The notes: generated by a model from the letters alone, not told the origin. Numbered from the stretch's first letter, positions 7,096 through 16,348 are shown. The stretch is DNA of 64,000 nt from Pedobacter sp. W3I1 (GCF_030816015.1 NZ_JAUSXN010000001.1:6200001-6264000); one strand, 5' to 3'. Numbers and translations: made by a program.

Positions 7096-8811
7096 TTATT
7101 TGCCTTTACCTTTTGGAGCTGGAGCAGCTAATTCTTTTAACTTAGCTGCGGCGAAAGTTCCACTAGGATATACAGCTACACTTTTGTTAAAATATTCTTT
7201 CGCTTTTTCTTTATCTTTATAGTAGTAAAAACCACCAATAGTATCATAAGCTTCTGAAAGTTTTTTAGCATTTGCAGTAGCTAATTCTGGTTTTTCAGTT
7301 ATTTTTTTAATGTATTCTTCATAGAAAGGAAGCATCAGACCTTTAGGCTCTTTTTCATCATCCAATAAGCTGTTAATACGTGCTCTTGTTAAATATGCAT
7401 CATAAGTTTCTGGAGCTAATTGTGTTACTTTAGCAATTGAAGAATCAGCTTTTACTAAGATATCTTTTGAGGGATTTTGTTTTGCAGTTAATTTTGCTGC
7501 GTAATCAAAGTAATTCGCCATTGCATTATAGTAATAGTTATATAAAGCTCCTTTTCCGTTAGGATTAGCTTTTATAGCTTTCTCATAAATTTCAGATGAT
7601 TTAGCATACTTTTTAGCATCGTAAAAACTTTTAGCAACTTCAGCTAGTGCATCAGCATTGGTTGAATCTTTTTCTACAGCTTTAGTGATATTGATTAATG
7701 CTAAACTATCTTGACCAGCTTTTAATTGAGCTTTACCTAAATATAAATAATCAAAGGCAAGAATTTTGTTTGGATCTTTTTCTTTAGCAAAAAAATCATT
7801 CATACTTGTAAGTGCGGCTGGATAGTTTTTATTTTCATAAGCTGCCCAACCCTTCATTCTAGAAACAATTGCACTTTTAGGATCATTAGCAGGGGCTTGT
7901 ATCGCTGTTGCTACTTGCTCTAAAGTTGGAAAATCCTTTGCATAAAATAAGAATTGAGCATAACGCAATTGAGATTCCAAAGATTTATCAGTTAAATCCA
8001 TGTATTTTTTGTAATTCTCAATAGCTTTTTTTGCTTTTTCTTTATCTGTACCAAAGCTACTCCATTGTAAATATAACTCACCTAACTCGCGGTAAGCCGG
8101 ACCATAGTTTGCATCAGCAGCAATTACATCTTGTAATTCTTTTTCGCCTTCAGGAAAAGCTCTAGACTCTTTATACATTTTGCCAATTTGCGTTTTAGCT
8201 CTTCTGTTGTTTGGATCAACATCACCAACACGCATGTATGGACCTAATGCCTCAGAGTTTTTCTTCTGTAAAGCATAGGCATCACCCAGTGCTAAGAAAA
8301 CTTCAGCATCTTTATCTTTAGAATCTAATTCGTCTGCTTTAGTAATGTTGGCCAAAGCATTAGTGAAATCAGGTTTAGATACGTCATCGCTAGGTTTATC
8401 CTGTGCTAAATAGGCTTTACCGATATACAAATAAGTTTTGTAATCTTTCGACGCCAAAGCTACTGCCTTGTCGAAGTTCGTTTTAGCAGAACTTGGGTTA
8501 TTAGATAACATATCTGCTTCACCTAAACCGATTAAGTTTAAGTTGTTTTTCGGATCAGCGGTAACACCTTTGGTAAATACGGCTCTAGCAGAGTCGATGT
8601 AACCGGTTTTTAAGTAAACCAAACCAAGATTGTAATAGTTATTACCATCTGATGCTTTTGAACTCACCAATGATTTAAGCATTGATGATGCTTTTTGATA
8701 CTGCTCCGCGTCGATGGCTTTTTTCGCGTCATTTAAATCTTGAGCAAAAACTGCAGAACCCATCAACACCAAACCTACATTTAAGGTTATTGCTTTCTTT
8801 AAAATTTTCAT
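7096..8811 (-). CDS. TPR-repeat periplasmic protein of the Ton operon
   Basis: 571 residues with a signal peptide (LVLMGSAVFAQ) and tetratricopeptide repeats along almost the whole chain, e.g. NNYYNLGLVYLKTGYIDSA, TYLYIGKAYLAQDK and ALAEVAKSFYDAKKYAKSS. It ends in a short basic tail (APAPKGKGK). It is the last gene of the operon that starts with ExbB, 79 bp after the PstS-like gene. TPR proteins at this position are typical of Bacteroidota Ton operons; a scaffold role for the energy-transducing complex is inference. Confidence 0.85.
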   Translation of the reverse strand: MKILKKAITLNVGLVLMGSAVFAQDLNDAKKAIDAEQYQKASSMLKSLVSSKASDGNNYYNLGLVYLKTGYIDSARAVFTKGVTADPKNNLNLIGLGEADMLSNNPSSAKTNFDKAVALASKDYKTYLYIGKAYLAQDKPSDDVSKPDFTNALANITKADELDSKDKDAEVFLALGDAYALQKKNSEALGPYMRVGDVDPNNRRAKTQIGKMYKESRAFPEGEKELQDVIAADANYGPAYRELGELYLQWSSFGTDKEKAKKAIENYKKYMDLTDKSLESQLRYAQFLFYAKDFPTLEQVATAIQAPANDPKSAIVSRMKGWAAYENKNYPAALTSMNDFFAKEKDPNKILAFDYLYLGKAQLKAGQDSLALINITKAVEKDSTNADALAEVAKSFYDAKKYAKSSEIYEKAIKANPNGKGALYNYYYNAMANYFDYAAKLTAKQNPSKDILVKADSSIAKVTQLAPETYDAYLTRARINSLLDDEKEPKGLMLPFYEEYIKKITEKPELATANAKKLSEAYDTIGGFYYYKDKEKAKEYFNKSVAVYPSGTFAAAKLKELAAPAPKGKGK

Positions 8812-8890
8812 CGGATATTCTGTTTTTTTATTTAATAAAAATGAAGTGTCTCTTTAGATTTACTTCGTGGTTCAATTTATAATTTTTAAT

Positions 8891-9793
8891 TTAATTTCCT
8901 TTTGTCAGGTTAATTTGTCTTGGCATTAATTTATGTGGACCAAGTCCAGATTTAAGTACAATTAATTGTCCCCTCTGACTTCTTAACCATGTTGCAAATC
9001 CTGTGCCTAAACCATCTCTTCCTTCGCAATCTATAATATTTATATTTCTTAGGAAAGGATAAACACCGTTGATTAAGTTATCTTGAGTTGGTTTATAGAA
9101 CTGATCATCTCCTACCTTGCCTTTTACATTCTTTACGCCCAGGACTTTTATCTGAGAAAGGTATTCACTCATCTCTGTATCTTTACCCGTGATCCAATTC
9201 ACGCCCAAAATACCAATAAAATTTTTATCTTCTGCAATAAGTTTAATTACTTCTTTGCTGGAATTTTTAGAGTAAACACCTGTAGCTGGAAATTGGCTGA
9301 TATTAGCCAGTTCTTTAAAATATTGAAAGGTACTTGAATAAGCGTTATCAAAGACCAATTTTTTATCTGATTTCTTCCCCCGTAATATATCAATCACATC
9401 TTTAACGTTAATTGTACTGTCAATATTGCCCTGATTTGTAATTAAAGCAATACCATCTACAGCAAATCGTGAGGTGTTTATTTTTATACTCCGCTGGTTA
9501 TAATATTTTTCTTCGGCCTTGGTTAATAACCTTGGCAACACAATTACCCTTACACTATCGTTTAAAAATACAGGTAAAAGTTTTTCTTCCGGCTTTACTG
9601 TAGTTTCGATTTTTGCCTGTGGATAATCCAGACTGAATATATCAATCTGATCCTGCACAATAGGGCTAACGCTTTCATCAACCAGCATTTTAAGTGTACC
9701 GCTTGTGCGGGTTTCTTTAACTGCTTCAGTCTTGTTTTTACGCTTACAGGCTACAAGGGCCAGGATTAAGAATATAAAAAGGAAATTTCTCAT
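8891..9793 (-). CDS. PstS-like substrate-binding lipoprotein of the Ton operon
   Basis: 300 residues. A lipobox (LALVACKRK) predicts Cys16 lipidation. The body resembles the phosphate-binding PstS fold (RVIVLPRLLTKAEEKYYNQR, RFAVDGIALITNQGN, VKDVIDILRGKK). Its genome context is the Ton operon and not a pst transport operon, so phosphate transport is doubtful; a periplasmic accessory role is more likely. Three bases separate it from the small membrane gene. Confidence 0.8.
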   Translation of the reverse strand: MRNFLFIFLILALVACKRKNKTEAVKETRTSGTLKMLVDESVSPIVQDQIDIFSLDYPQAKIETTVKPEEKLLPVFLNDSVRVIVLPRLLTKAEEKYYNQRSIKINTSRFAVDGIALITNQGNIDSTINVKDVIDILRGKKSDKKLVFDNAYSSTFQYFKELANISQFPATGVYSKNSSKEVIKLIAEDKNFIGILGVNWITGKDTEMSEYLSQIKVLGVKNVKGKVGDDQFYKPTQDNLINGVYPFLRNINIIDCEGRDGLGTGFATWLRSQRGQLIVLKSGLGPHKLMPRQINLTKGN

Positions 9794-9796
9794 TGA

Positions 9797-10024
9797 TTAG
9801 TCTCGCCTGCTTAGGCTTAATAGTCTTACAAAAGCATAAATAATTAAGAAAATTCCAATCGCGATCCTACCCCAGTGCGGAATAGCGCTCAAGCGTAGGG
9901 CTATTGGTTCCCAAAAGATAAATGCAAGCCCCAATACCACATAAAAGACGAACATGATAAGGCCTAAAATGAGCAAAAACCGCTGTTTAGGCGATTTTTG
10001 CTTAAAAATATCAAAATTTAACAT
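9797..10024 (-). CDS. Small two-helix membrane protein of the Ton operon
   Basis: 75 residues with two hydrophobic helices (LLILGLIMFVFYVVLGLAFI and IAIGIFLIIYAFVRLL). No recognised family. It lies 6 bp after tonB and 3 bp ahead of the PstS-like gene, so it is almost certainly co-translated with the Ton components. Function unknown. Confidence 0.8.
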   Translation of the reverse strand: MLNFDIFKQKSPKQRFLLILGLIMFVFYVVLGLAFIFWEPIALRLSAIPHWGRIAIGIFLIIYAFVRLLSLSRRD

Positions 10025-10030
10025 CTACTA

Positions 10031-10849
10031 TTAGTTCAATGTAAAGTTAACGTTGATGTTGTATTTTACCCTTACCGGCTTACCATTTTGGATACCTGGG
10101 TTCCAACGTGGACTAGCTTTCAATACACGGATGGCTTCTTCATCAGTTCCGCTACCCAAACCACGGGTAACTGTGATATCAGTCAATTTACCATCTTTTT
10201 CAACAACGAATGATAAAAACACTTTACCTTGAACGTTGTTTTCCTGTGCCATTGGCGGGTACTTTATTGCTTTACTTAAGTATCCATAGAACTTAGAGAT
10301 ACCTCCAGGAAATTCTGGTTGCTTCTCGATACTAACAAAGTCGTAAACTTTATTATCATCAACCGCAACAGCAGCTTCTCTTTTTGGTCCTTCACCTACC
10401 GGTTCAGCGATAACAATATCAGCTGTTGGGTCACCTTTGATATCTCTCTGACCTGGATCTGCTTCCTTCAACTTTTCAACCGTAGGTGGTTCATCACGAA
10501 CCTCGATATCAGGTTTTACAATTGGAGGTGGCATTTTCACCTGGTCAACTTTCGGTGGCGGCGGCTCTACCGGTGGTGGTGGTGGTGTTTTAGGATCTAC
10601 TGGTGGTGGTGGCGCTAAAATTACTTCCTGTGCTTTTAATTGCTCATCTTCATGCTCCATTGAGCCTTTAATCAGGCTATAGATTTTAGGTGAGAAAAAT
10701 AACACTAGAAATATTACAGAGCCAATAATTAATGCTTTTGTGGTGTTTGCACCATTGGTTTTACGCAATTGGTACGCACCATAGCTTTTGTTTTTATCCG
10801 CAAAAACCACTTCAAGCCATTCTTTTCTGAATATATCTAACTTCGACAT
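10031..10849 (-). CDS. tonB: Energy transducer TonB
   Basis: 272 residues. The N-terminal cytoplasmic part contains NKSYGAYQLRK, common in Bacteroidota TonB; one transmembrane helix follows (ALIIGSVIFLVLFF, about 38-53). A proline-rich periplasmic spacer (around 78-115, with PPPPPVEPPPPKV) leads to the C-terminal TonB domain with the family motif FPGG near the start (QPEFPGGISKF) and GKVFLSFVVEKDGKL. It transmits proton-motive force to outer-membrane receptors. Twenty bases downstream of an exbD gene. Confidence 0.95.
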   Translation of the reverse strand: MSKLDIFRKEWLEVVFADKNKSYGAYQLRKTNGANTTKALIIGSVIFLVLFFSPKIYSLIKGSMEHEDEQLKAQEVILAPPPPVDPKTPPPPPVEPPPPKVDQVKMPPPIVKPDIEVRDEPPTVEKLKEADPGQRDIKGDPTADIVIAEPVGEGPKREAAVAVDDNKVYDFVSIEKQPEFPGGISKFYGYLSKAIKYPPMAQENNVQGKVFLSFVVEKDGKLTDITVTRGLGSGTDEEAIRVLKASPRWNPGIQNGKPVRVKYNINVNFTLN

Positions 10850-10868
10850 AACTATTGGTTTTTATTGA

Positions 10869-11375
10869 TTATAAAATTCCTTGTTCCTTCATGGCCTGTT
10901 TCTCGTTATCAAGGATATTATCATCATCAATCTGACGAACCTTAACTTTAAGAATTTCCAATTCGTCCATAATATCAACAAAGTTCTGGAAAGTAGATCC
11001 TGAGGTTGGCTTTACCAACACAACAAAGTCTCCAGCCACGCCAGAAGCATCAGCAGTTTTTCTATTTTTAACAATAGATTCGCCAACTTGTGATACAGAT
11101 TCGATATTTGGAGCAGTTTCACCTGCTACGCCCATGTACCAAGCTACCTTATCTTTTTTACCCAATAAGATGGTCATGGTTTTACTTGCTTTCAGTTCTA
11201 ATCTGTTTTCAGGTAACTTTTCGTTTTTATCTGGTTTTGCAATATCCATCGCCTGTGGTGTAGATATTGATGTAGTTAAGATAAAGAACGTTACCAAAAG
11301 AAACATTAGATCCACCATTGGAGTCATATCAACCCTTGGTGTGGCTTTCTTCCCGCCTGTATTTAATTCTGCCAT
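10869..11375 (-). CDS. exbD: ExbD-family biopolymer transport protein (second copy)
   Basis: 168 residues, one N-terminal transmembrane helix with the catalytic-type Asp (TPMVDLMFLLVTFFILTTS) and a periplasmic domain. Works with ExbB as the proton-driven motor that energises TonB. It follows another ExbD gene by 3 bp. Bacteroidota often carry two ExbD paralogues in this operon, and one of them may have a non-Ton role. Confidence 0.93.
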   Translation of the reverse strand: MAELNTGGKKATPRVDMTPMVDLMFLLVTFFILTTSISTPQAMDIAKPDKNEKLPENRLELKASKTMTILLGKKDKVAWYMGVAGETAPNIESVSQVGESIVKNRKTADASGVAGDFVVLVKPTSGSTFQNFVDIMDELEILKVKVRQIDDDNILDNEKQAMKEQGIL

Positions 11376-11378
11376 TTC

Positions 11379-11993
11379 TTATTTCTTTTTAGCTTCAGCG
11401 TTAGTAACCAATAAAAATTTGTTTACACTTTGCTTCTGAAGCACATCAATAATCTTTTTCACAACTGGATATTCTTCTTTAGCATCACCTTTGATACTCA
11501 CACGCATATCCTGATTATTTATTTCTTTAGTTGCTTTACGAGCATTAAGAACCCACGAGTTTAATTGATTATCGGTAGAATCGGTAGGGATACCAGTTTG
11601 TACTCCTGGTTTCATGCGGTCTGACCCATTCATTGCGATAAATCCTTTTAAACTTGCAAACGGCACACCGAAAGTTGATATTACTGAGAAACGTTGAAGT
11701 TCTTCAGGTGTAAACTTTACACTGTATTGCTCGCCCATTAGTTCTAATGTTCTTCTTCTTACGTTATTTCCTGCTACTTCAAAGAATACCTTACCTTGTC
11801 CGATTGTTAAAATCGCATTATTTTCTGCCGGTACTTTAAACTCATACGTAGATGAGGGTGTAGAAACGGCCAGAGGTTCTGGTTGCCTTGCTGTAGCAGT
11901 TAAGATGAAGAAAGTAAGTAACAATGATGCCACATCACACATGGCCGTCATATCTGTTACTGTACTTGTTCTTTTAACTTTAATTCTAGGCAT
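11379..11993 (-). CDS. exbD: ExbD-family biopolymer transport protein (first copy)
   Basis: 204 residues. The N-terminal helix DVASLLLTFFILTATA follows TDMTAMC, with Asp in place for proton transfer. The periplasmic domain is longer than that of its neighbour and ends in basic residues (NAEAKKK). It lies 79 bp after exbB. With the second ExbD it probably forms a heteromeric ring around the ExbB pentamer; this is inference. Confidence 0.92.
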   Translation of the reverse strand: MPRIKVKRTSTVTDMTAMCDVASLLLTFFILTATARQPEPLAVSTPSSTYEFKVPAENNAILTIGQGKVFFEVAGNNVRRRTLELMGEQYSVKFTPEELQRFSVISTFGVPFASLKGFIAMNGSDRMKPGVQTGIPTDSTDNQLNSWVLNARKATKEINNQDMRVSIKGDAKEEYPVVKKIIDVLQKQSVNKFLLVTNAEAKKK

Positions 11994-12072
11994 AATATTT
12001 TTTACTAGTTTTTAATAATGATGATCTTTTTTCCGGTTTTCCATAAAGCCGGTAAAAATTTTTTCAAAATTC

Positions 12073-12903
12073 TTATTTATGCGAACTAGCGTATGTTTGA
12101 ACGATGCTGAAACCAGCCTCATCGATAGCGTAAGTTAACTTGTCGATTTTAGAAGTTAATACGTTATACATGATAATTGCCACAGTAGATACCAAGATAC
12201 CAGTTGCAGTGTTGATCAATGCCTCAGAGATACCTACCGCTAATGCTGACTGATCTGGTGCTCCAGAGTTTGCTAAACCGGCGAATGCACGGATCATACC
12301 TGTTACTGTACCCAATAAACCTACTAATGTACCAATTGATACCAAAGTTGCAATTACGGTTAAGTTTTGCTCTAACATTGGCATTTCTAAAGCTGTAGCT
12401 TCTTCTACTTCTTTTTGGATAGCAACGATTGATTGCTCAACATCCATATTAGTATCAGCTTCAACTTCGCTGTATTTTTTCAAACCAGATTTAATTACGT
12501 TAGCAACTGAACCTTGTTGTTTATCACACTCAGCTTTTGCAGCCTCGATGTTACCTGCGCTTAATAAACCTTGTACTTTGCGAATGAAAGTGTCTAAGCT
12601 AGATTTTCCACTTGCTTTACCAATAACGATGAAACGTTCGATAGAGAATACAATTACCACTAATAGTAATCCAACTAGGATCGCTACGATAGGACCTCCT
12701 TTGTAAGCTGTTCCAAGATAGTTACCAGGTAATGGTAATTTTTCTCTGTCACCATCGATAAAGTTACTTCCTTCTCCGAATACGAATCTCCAAACACAGA
12801 ATCCAATGATAATACAAATTGGAATAACGAATGTTGCAAATACATTTGAAGCGCTAGAAGAGCTCTCTTTTTTAACAGTTGTTGGTTTTGGTGCGTTTGC
12901 CAT
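12073..12903 (-). CDS. exbB: MotA/TolQ/ExbB proton channel family protein
   Basis: 276 residues. Predicted helices near 24-42 and 74-92, then two closely spaced C-terminal helices with the conserved GLLGTVTGMIRAF and GISEALINTATGILVSTVAI. This is the stator/channel of the Ton motor. First gene of the seven-gene operon, with a well-formed promoter 100 bp upstream. Confidence 0.93.
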   Translation of the reverse strand: MANAPKPTTVKKESSSSASNVFATFVIPICIIIGFCVWRFVFGEGSNFIDGDREKLPLPGNYLGTAYKGGPIVAILVGLLLVVIVFSIERFIVIGKASGKSSLDTFIRKVQGLLSAGNIEAAKAECDKQQGSVANVIKSGLKKYSEVEADTNMDVEQSIVAIQKEVEEATALEMPMLEQNLTVIATLVSIGTLVGLLGTVTGMIRAFAGLANSGAPDQSALAVGISEALINTATGILVSTVAIIMYNVLTSKIDKLTYAIDEAGFSIVQTYASSHK

Positions 12904-13003
12904 TTTTTTTGAAATTTTAGTTTTAGTTCTTGTTTTTAATTTTTAGCTGTTTTTTTCTTTTGTACTACACTCAACGTTTCATATCCGAAATTGTTGCGAA
13001 AAA

Positions 13004-13033
13004 CAAATTTATAAATTGATTTTAAATTACAAA
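13004..13033 (-). promoter_or_regulatory. Promoter of the ExbB-TonB operon
   Basis: On the minus strand TTTG (13030-13033), 18 bases, then TAAATTTG (13004-13011), a close match to the Bacteroidota primary sigma consensus. The leader to the exbB ATG is about 100 bases. Confidence 0.7.
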
Positions 13034-13103
13034 TTAATAAATCAATAAGCAATTAAATCGTTACTTAGAATTTTGTTCCGGTAAATCACCAAAGGGTGTA
13101 TAA

Positions 13104-13131
13104 CAAAAAAATTGCCCCAGCCGAGGCAATT
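13104..13131 (-). terminator. Terminator of pckA
   Basis: Stem AATTGCC/GGCAATT with an 8-base loop and a T-run on the minus strand, about 70 bases after the pckA stop. Confidence 0.85.
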
Positions 13132-13202
13132 CTTTCACAATAAAAACTAAAAAAAAATCGAATTGCAAATTTTTCGTGCAAAAAATGCATTTTAAAGTGC
13201 AT

Positions 13203-14798
13203 TTAACATAATTTTAACGCTTCGTGTCTGCTTTTTGGTACTTTTGTCAGTTCAAATTGCTTAAAATTCTCGGTGAAGGCATTAGCCAGTTCATAGGCCT
13301 TTAAAAAGTATTCTTCCTGATTATCCCAAGTTTTAGAGGGGTCTAAAATTTCGTTCGGTACCCCTGGACAATTTAATGGCATCATCAATTTAAATACGTG
13401 GTGTTGCTTATATTTATTATGATCTAAATCTCCGTTTAATGCCGCGGTAATCATCGCTCTGGTATAACTTAATTTCATCCTTTTACCTACACCATAAGCG
13501 CCTCCGCTCCAACCTGTATTTACTAACCATACGTTTACCTGGTGTTTTTCCATCTTCTCACCTAATAATGCGGCATATTTAGATGGATGCAGTGGTAAGA
13601 AAGCTTTACCGAAACAAGCCGAAAACGTTAACTGAGGCTCTGTTACCCCTGTTTCTGTTCCTGCAACCTTTGCAGTATAGCCGCTCATAAAGTGGAACAT
13701 GGCCTGTTCTACATTTAATTTTGAAATCGGAGGCAATACCCCAAACGCATCTGCGGTTAAGAAAAAGATATTTTTCGGAACGGCCGCTATTGATGGTAAA
13801 ATGGCATTGTCAATATAATCTATAGGATAGGCTACACGGGTGTTCTCCGTTTTACTGATATTGCTATAATCAACCTCCTGCGTACCCGGAAAAAAATTAA
13901 TATTCTCCAGTAATGAGCCAAATTTAATCGCCTTAAAGATCTGAGGCTCTTTCTCTTCGGTTAAATCTACACATTTTGCATAGCAACCCCCTTCGAAATT
14001 AAATACCGAATCTTTGCCCCAGCCGTGTTCATCATCGCCTATTAATCCTCTTTCGGGATCGGCTGACAGGGTGGTTTTTCCTGTGCCTGATAAACCGAAA
14101 AATATAGCGGTATCGCCATTTTTACCCACATTGGCCGAGCAATGCATGGAAAGGGTATTTTTATATACGGGCAGAACAAAGTTTAAAATAGAAAAAATTC
14201 CCTTTTTGATTTCACCTGTATAGCCTGTTCCTCCAATCAAAATCATTTTTTTGGTAAAATTGATGATGGAGAAATTTTCCTGCCTGGTTCCATCAATAGC
14301 CGGATCGGCCAGGAAGCCTGGCGCAGCAATGATGGTCCACTCTGGTGTGATCCCCAAATGATCTTCTTGTGGGCGAATAAACAAATGATGAGCAAAAAGA
14401 TTCTGATAAGCCGTTTCTGTAATTACCCTGATTGATATCGAATAATCCGGATTGGCACAGGCGGAAGAATCGCGAACATAGATTTTCTTATCTTCAAGGT
14501 AATTCGTTAGCTTATAAAATAGCTGATCGAATTTTTCCGGAGAAATTTTAATGTTTACATCGCCCCACCAAACCTGATCTTCGGTTACTTCGTCGCATAC
14601 AATAAAACGATCTTTAGGAGAACGTCCGGTAAACTTTCCGGTATCAACCGCCAGTGCCCCCGAAGTGGCCAGCGTACCTTCTTTATTTAATAAGGCATCA
14701 TCAATTAATTCCGTTGGAGATAATTGGTACTTTACAGCAATGTTTCCACCTAGATTTAAATAGCTTAAATCTGGCGTTTGCAGTTTCTTTTTGCTCAT
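13203..14798 (-). CDS. pckA: Phosphoenolpyruvate carboxykinase (ATP)
   Basis: 531 residues, usual length for the ATP-dependent enzyme, which interconverts oxaloacetate and PEP in gluconeogenesis. Visible are the GKFTGRSPKDRF segment (54-65), the kinase-1a P-loop GLSGTGKTTLS (235-245), the GDDEHGWG metal-binding segment and the AYPIDYIDNA region. Stand-alone gene with its own promoter-like box (14821-14828) and terminator. Confidence 0.97.
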   Translation of the reverse strand: MSKKKLQTPDLSYLNLGGNIAVKYQLSPTELIDDALLNKEGTLATSGALAVDTGKFTGRSPKDRFIVCDEVTEDQVWWGDVNIKISPEKFDQLFYKLTNYLEDKKIYVRDSSACANPDYSISIRVITETAYQNLFAHHLFIRPQEDHLGITPEWTIIAAPGFLADPAIDGTRQENFSIINFTKKMILIGGTGYTGEIKKGIFSILNFVLPVYKNTLSMHCSANVGKNGDTAIFFGLSGTGKTTLSADPERGLIGDDEHGWGKDSVFNFEGGCYAKCVDLTEEKEPQIFKAIKFGSLLENINFFPGTQEVDYSNISKTENTRVAYPIDYIDNAILPSIAAVPKNIFFLTADAFGVLPPISKLNVEQAMFHFMSGYTAKVAGTETGVTEPQLTFSACFGKAFLPLHPSKYAALLGEKMEKHQVNVWLVNTGWSGGAYGVGKRMKLSYTRAMITAALNGDLDHNKYKQHHVFKLMMPLNCPGVPNEILDPSKTWDNQEEYFLKAYELANAFTENFKQFELTKVPKSRHEALKLC

Positions 14799-14820
14799 AA
14801 CAATAAGTTAGTTAGTACAG

Positions 14821-14828
14821 CAAAGGTA
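14821..14828 (-). promoter_or_regulatory. -7 box of pckA
   Basis: TACCTTTG on the minus strand, 22 bases upstream of the ATG. No convincing -33 TTTG was found. Confidence 0.5.
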
Positions 14829-15054
14829 AATACTTATCTTCGACAAAAACTAGTTTTGAAGCGTAATTTTTTACATATTGTAGCAAATACACTATTATGT
14901 AAACATTTTATTTACAGCTATTTACATTCGTTTTTACAAGGCAAAAAAAATTAAAAAATTACACTAAGTAAAATCAGTTAAATGGTTTTAGCTGGTTTAA
15001 ACTTTTAATAGGTAAGGTTTTGAAAATCAATGACGCATTGTTAAATGATTAAAT

Positions 15055-15985
15055 ATTGACCACCCCGCCCAGTGGGCACCCCTCCAAAGGAGGGGAGTTA
15101 GACGCTGAAAGGTAATTAACCTAAATAGTACGGCAACCCAAATTTAACTAAACCTGATAAAAGCGGCAGCTCCCAATCCCCTATCGATCAAAAAGCAATA
15201 CCATCGGGACTACAGCGGTTAGCAGGACTGCCTTATCCGAAGAATTACGACAGCACCTTTTCTAATAAATAAACTATTATTGACCACCCCACCCTACGGG
15301 CACCCCTCCTTAAAAAAAGGAGGGGAGTTGAATTATCTTTTTCGCATATTGACAGCATAAAAACCACCCCACCCTGCGGGCACCCCTCAAGAGGGGAATA
15401 AATCAGCGCTAGAAAGGAAATTACCCGATCTTCCTATCGATCAAAAAGCAATACCATCGGGACTACAGCTGTTAGCAGGGCTGCCTTATCCGAAGAATTA
15501 CGACAGCACCTTTTCTAATATTTAAACCGCTTATTAACCACCCGCCCAACGGGTTCGCCCTCTTTGAAAATACATAGTGGAGTTGAAATTACCTTTTTCG
15601 CATATAGGTAGCATAAAAACCACCCCACCCTTCGGGCACCCCTCAAGAGGGGAATAAATCAGCGCTAGAAAGGTAGTTAACCTAAATAGTACCACAACCT
15701 AAATTTAACTAAACCTGATAAAAGCGGCAGCTCCCGATCCCCTATCGATCAAACAGCATTGCCATCGGGACTACAGCGGTTAGCAGGACTGCCTTATCCG
15801 AAGAATTACGACAGCACCTTTTCTAATAAATAAACTATTATCATTTACCACCCCACCCTACGGGCACCTCTCCTTAAAAAAAGGAGGGGAGTTGAATTAT
15901 CTTTTCGCGTATAGACAGCATAAAAACCACCCCGCCCTGCGGGCACCCCTCCTTAAAAAAAGGAGTGGAGTTAGAACCATCGTAG
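15055..15985. repeat. Tandem array of composite REP-like elements
   Basis: The 1.3-kb gap between pckA and the thr leader has no gene. It holds two interleaved repeat types. Type A is a GC-rich hairpin block, CCACCCCRCCC...GGGCACCCCTCC with GGAGGGGAG, at about 15059, 15282, 15361, 15537, 15617, 15846 and 15926. Type B is a 100-160 bp block with AAGCGGCAGCTCCC...ATCGGGACTACAGC and GCAGGACTGCC, at about 15117-15280, 15430-15535 and 15675-15840. The A-A-B set recurs with a period of roughly 250-310 bp, so it has been tandemly amplified. 14829-15054 is AT-rich with nothing recognisable. Confidence 0.85.
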
Positions 15986-16077
15986 TAAAACCCATATCAG
16001 TTTTGGGTTCAAAAAATACAGCTATTTCATCCACTTAAACGTTTTAATAGAAATTTCGAAATAAAAATCAAAAAACA

Positions 16078-16110
16078 TTTGCATTTTAAAAAAATAATCT
16101 CCTACTTTAC
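16078..16110 (+). promoter_or_regulatory. Possible promoter of the thr operon leader
   Basis: TTTG (16078-16081), 21 bases, then TACTTTAC (16103-16110), a near match to TAnnTTTG, about 25 bases ahead of the leader ATG. Weak but correctly placed. Confidence 0.4.
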
Positions 16111-16135
16111 GGTGTATAAAGTACACAAAGACAAG

Positions 16136-16201
16136 ATGAATTTTAACACTTCGATTATTACAACGATTATTATTACCACCGGTATAAACCAGCGGGGCTA
16201 A
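16136..16201 (+). CDS. thrL: thr operon leader peptide
   Basis: A 21-residue ORF (ATG 16136, TAA 16199-16201) holding NTSIITTIIITTG. Five Thr and six Ile codons fall in its first 17 positions, closely resembling the E. coli thr leader in composition and run structure. It ends 35 bases before a strong intrinsic terminator (16237-16269), and the thrA ATG lies 80 bases beyond. This is the layout of translation-coupled attenuation: shortage of charged tRNA-Thr or tRNA-Ile stalls the ribosome on the Thr/Ile run and prevents the terminator from forming. A possible antiterminator pairing is GGGGC near 16194-16198 with GTCCC at 16239-16243. The peptide is probably only regulatory. Confidence 0.85.
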   Translation: MNFNTSIITTIIITTGINQRG

Positions 16202-16236
16202 TTTGTTGTAAATTGAAAAAACATAAAACACAGAGA

Positions 16237-16269
16237 GCGTCCCGATGAAAGTCGGGACGCTTTTTTTTT
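16237..16269 (+). terminator. Attenuator terminator of the thr operon
   Basis: Perfect 9-bp GC-rich stem GCGTCCCGA/TCGGGACGC with a 6-base loop and nine T residues. It sits between the Thr/Ile-rich leader ORF and thrA, in the same direction as both. Confidence 0.9.
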
Positions 16270-16348
16270 AACCCATGCTGAATGAAACCTGTACGAGCAA
16301 CCATAATTATCCGAACAGCATCAAACAGTTAAAACCAATTATAGACTA

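Noticed and set aside
15055..15985. Possible CRISPR array
   Set aside because: The repeats are long, palindromic, of two alternating types with unequal period and no short unique spacers; there are no cas genes.
16022..16231. 69-codon minus-strand frame
   Set aside because: It lies antisense to the thr leader peptide and its promoter, has AT-driven composition and no recognisable motif. The plus-strand attenuator explains the region better.
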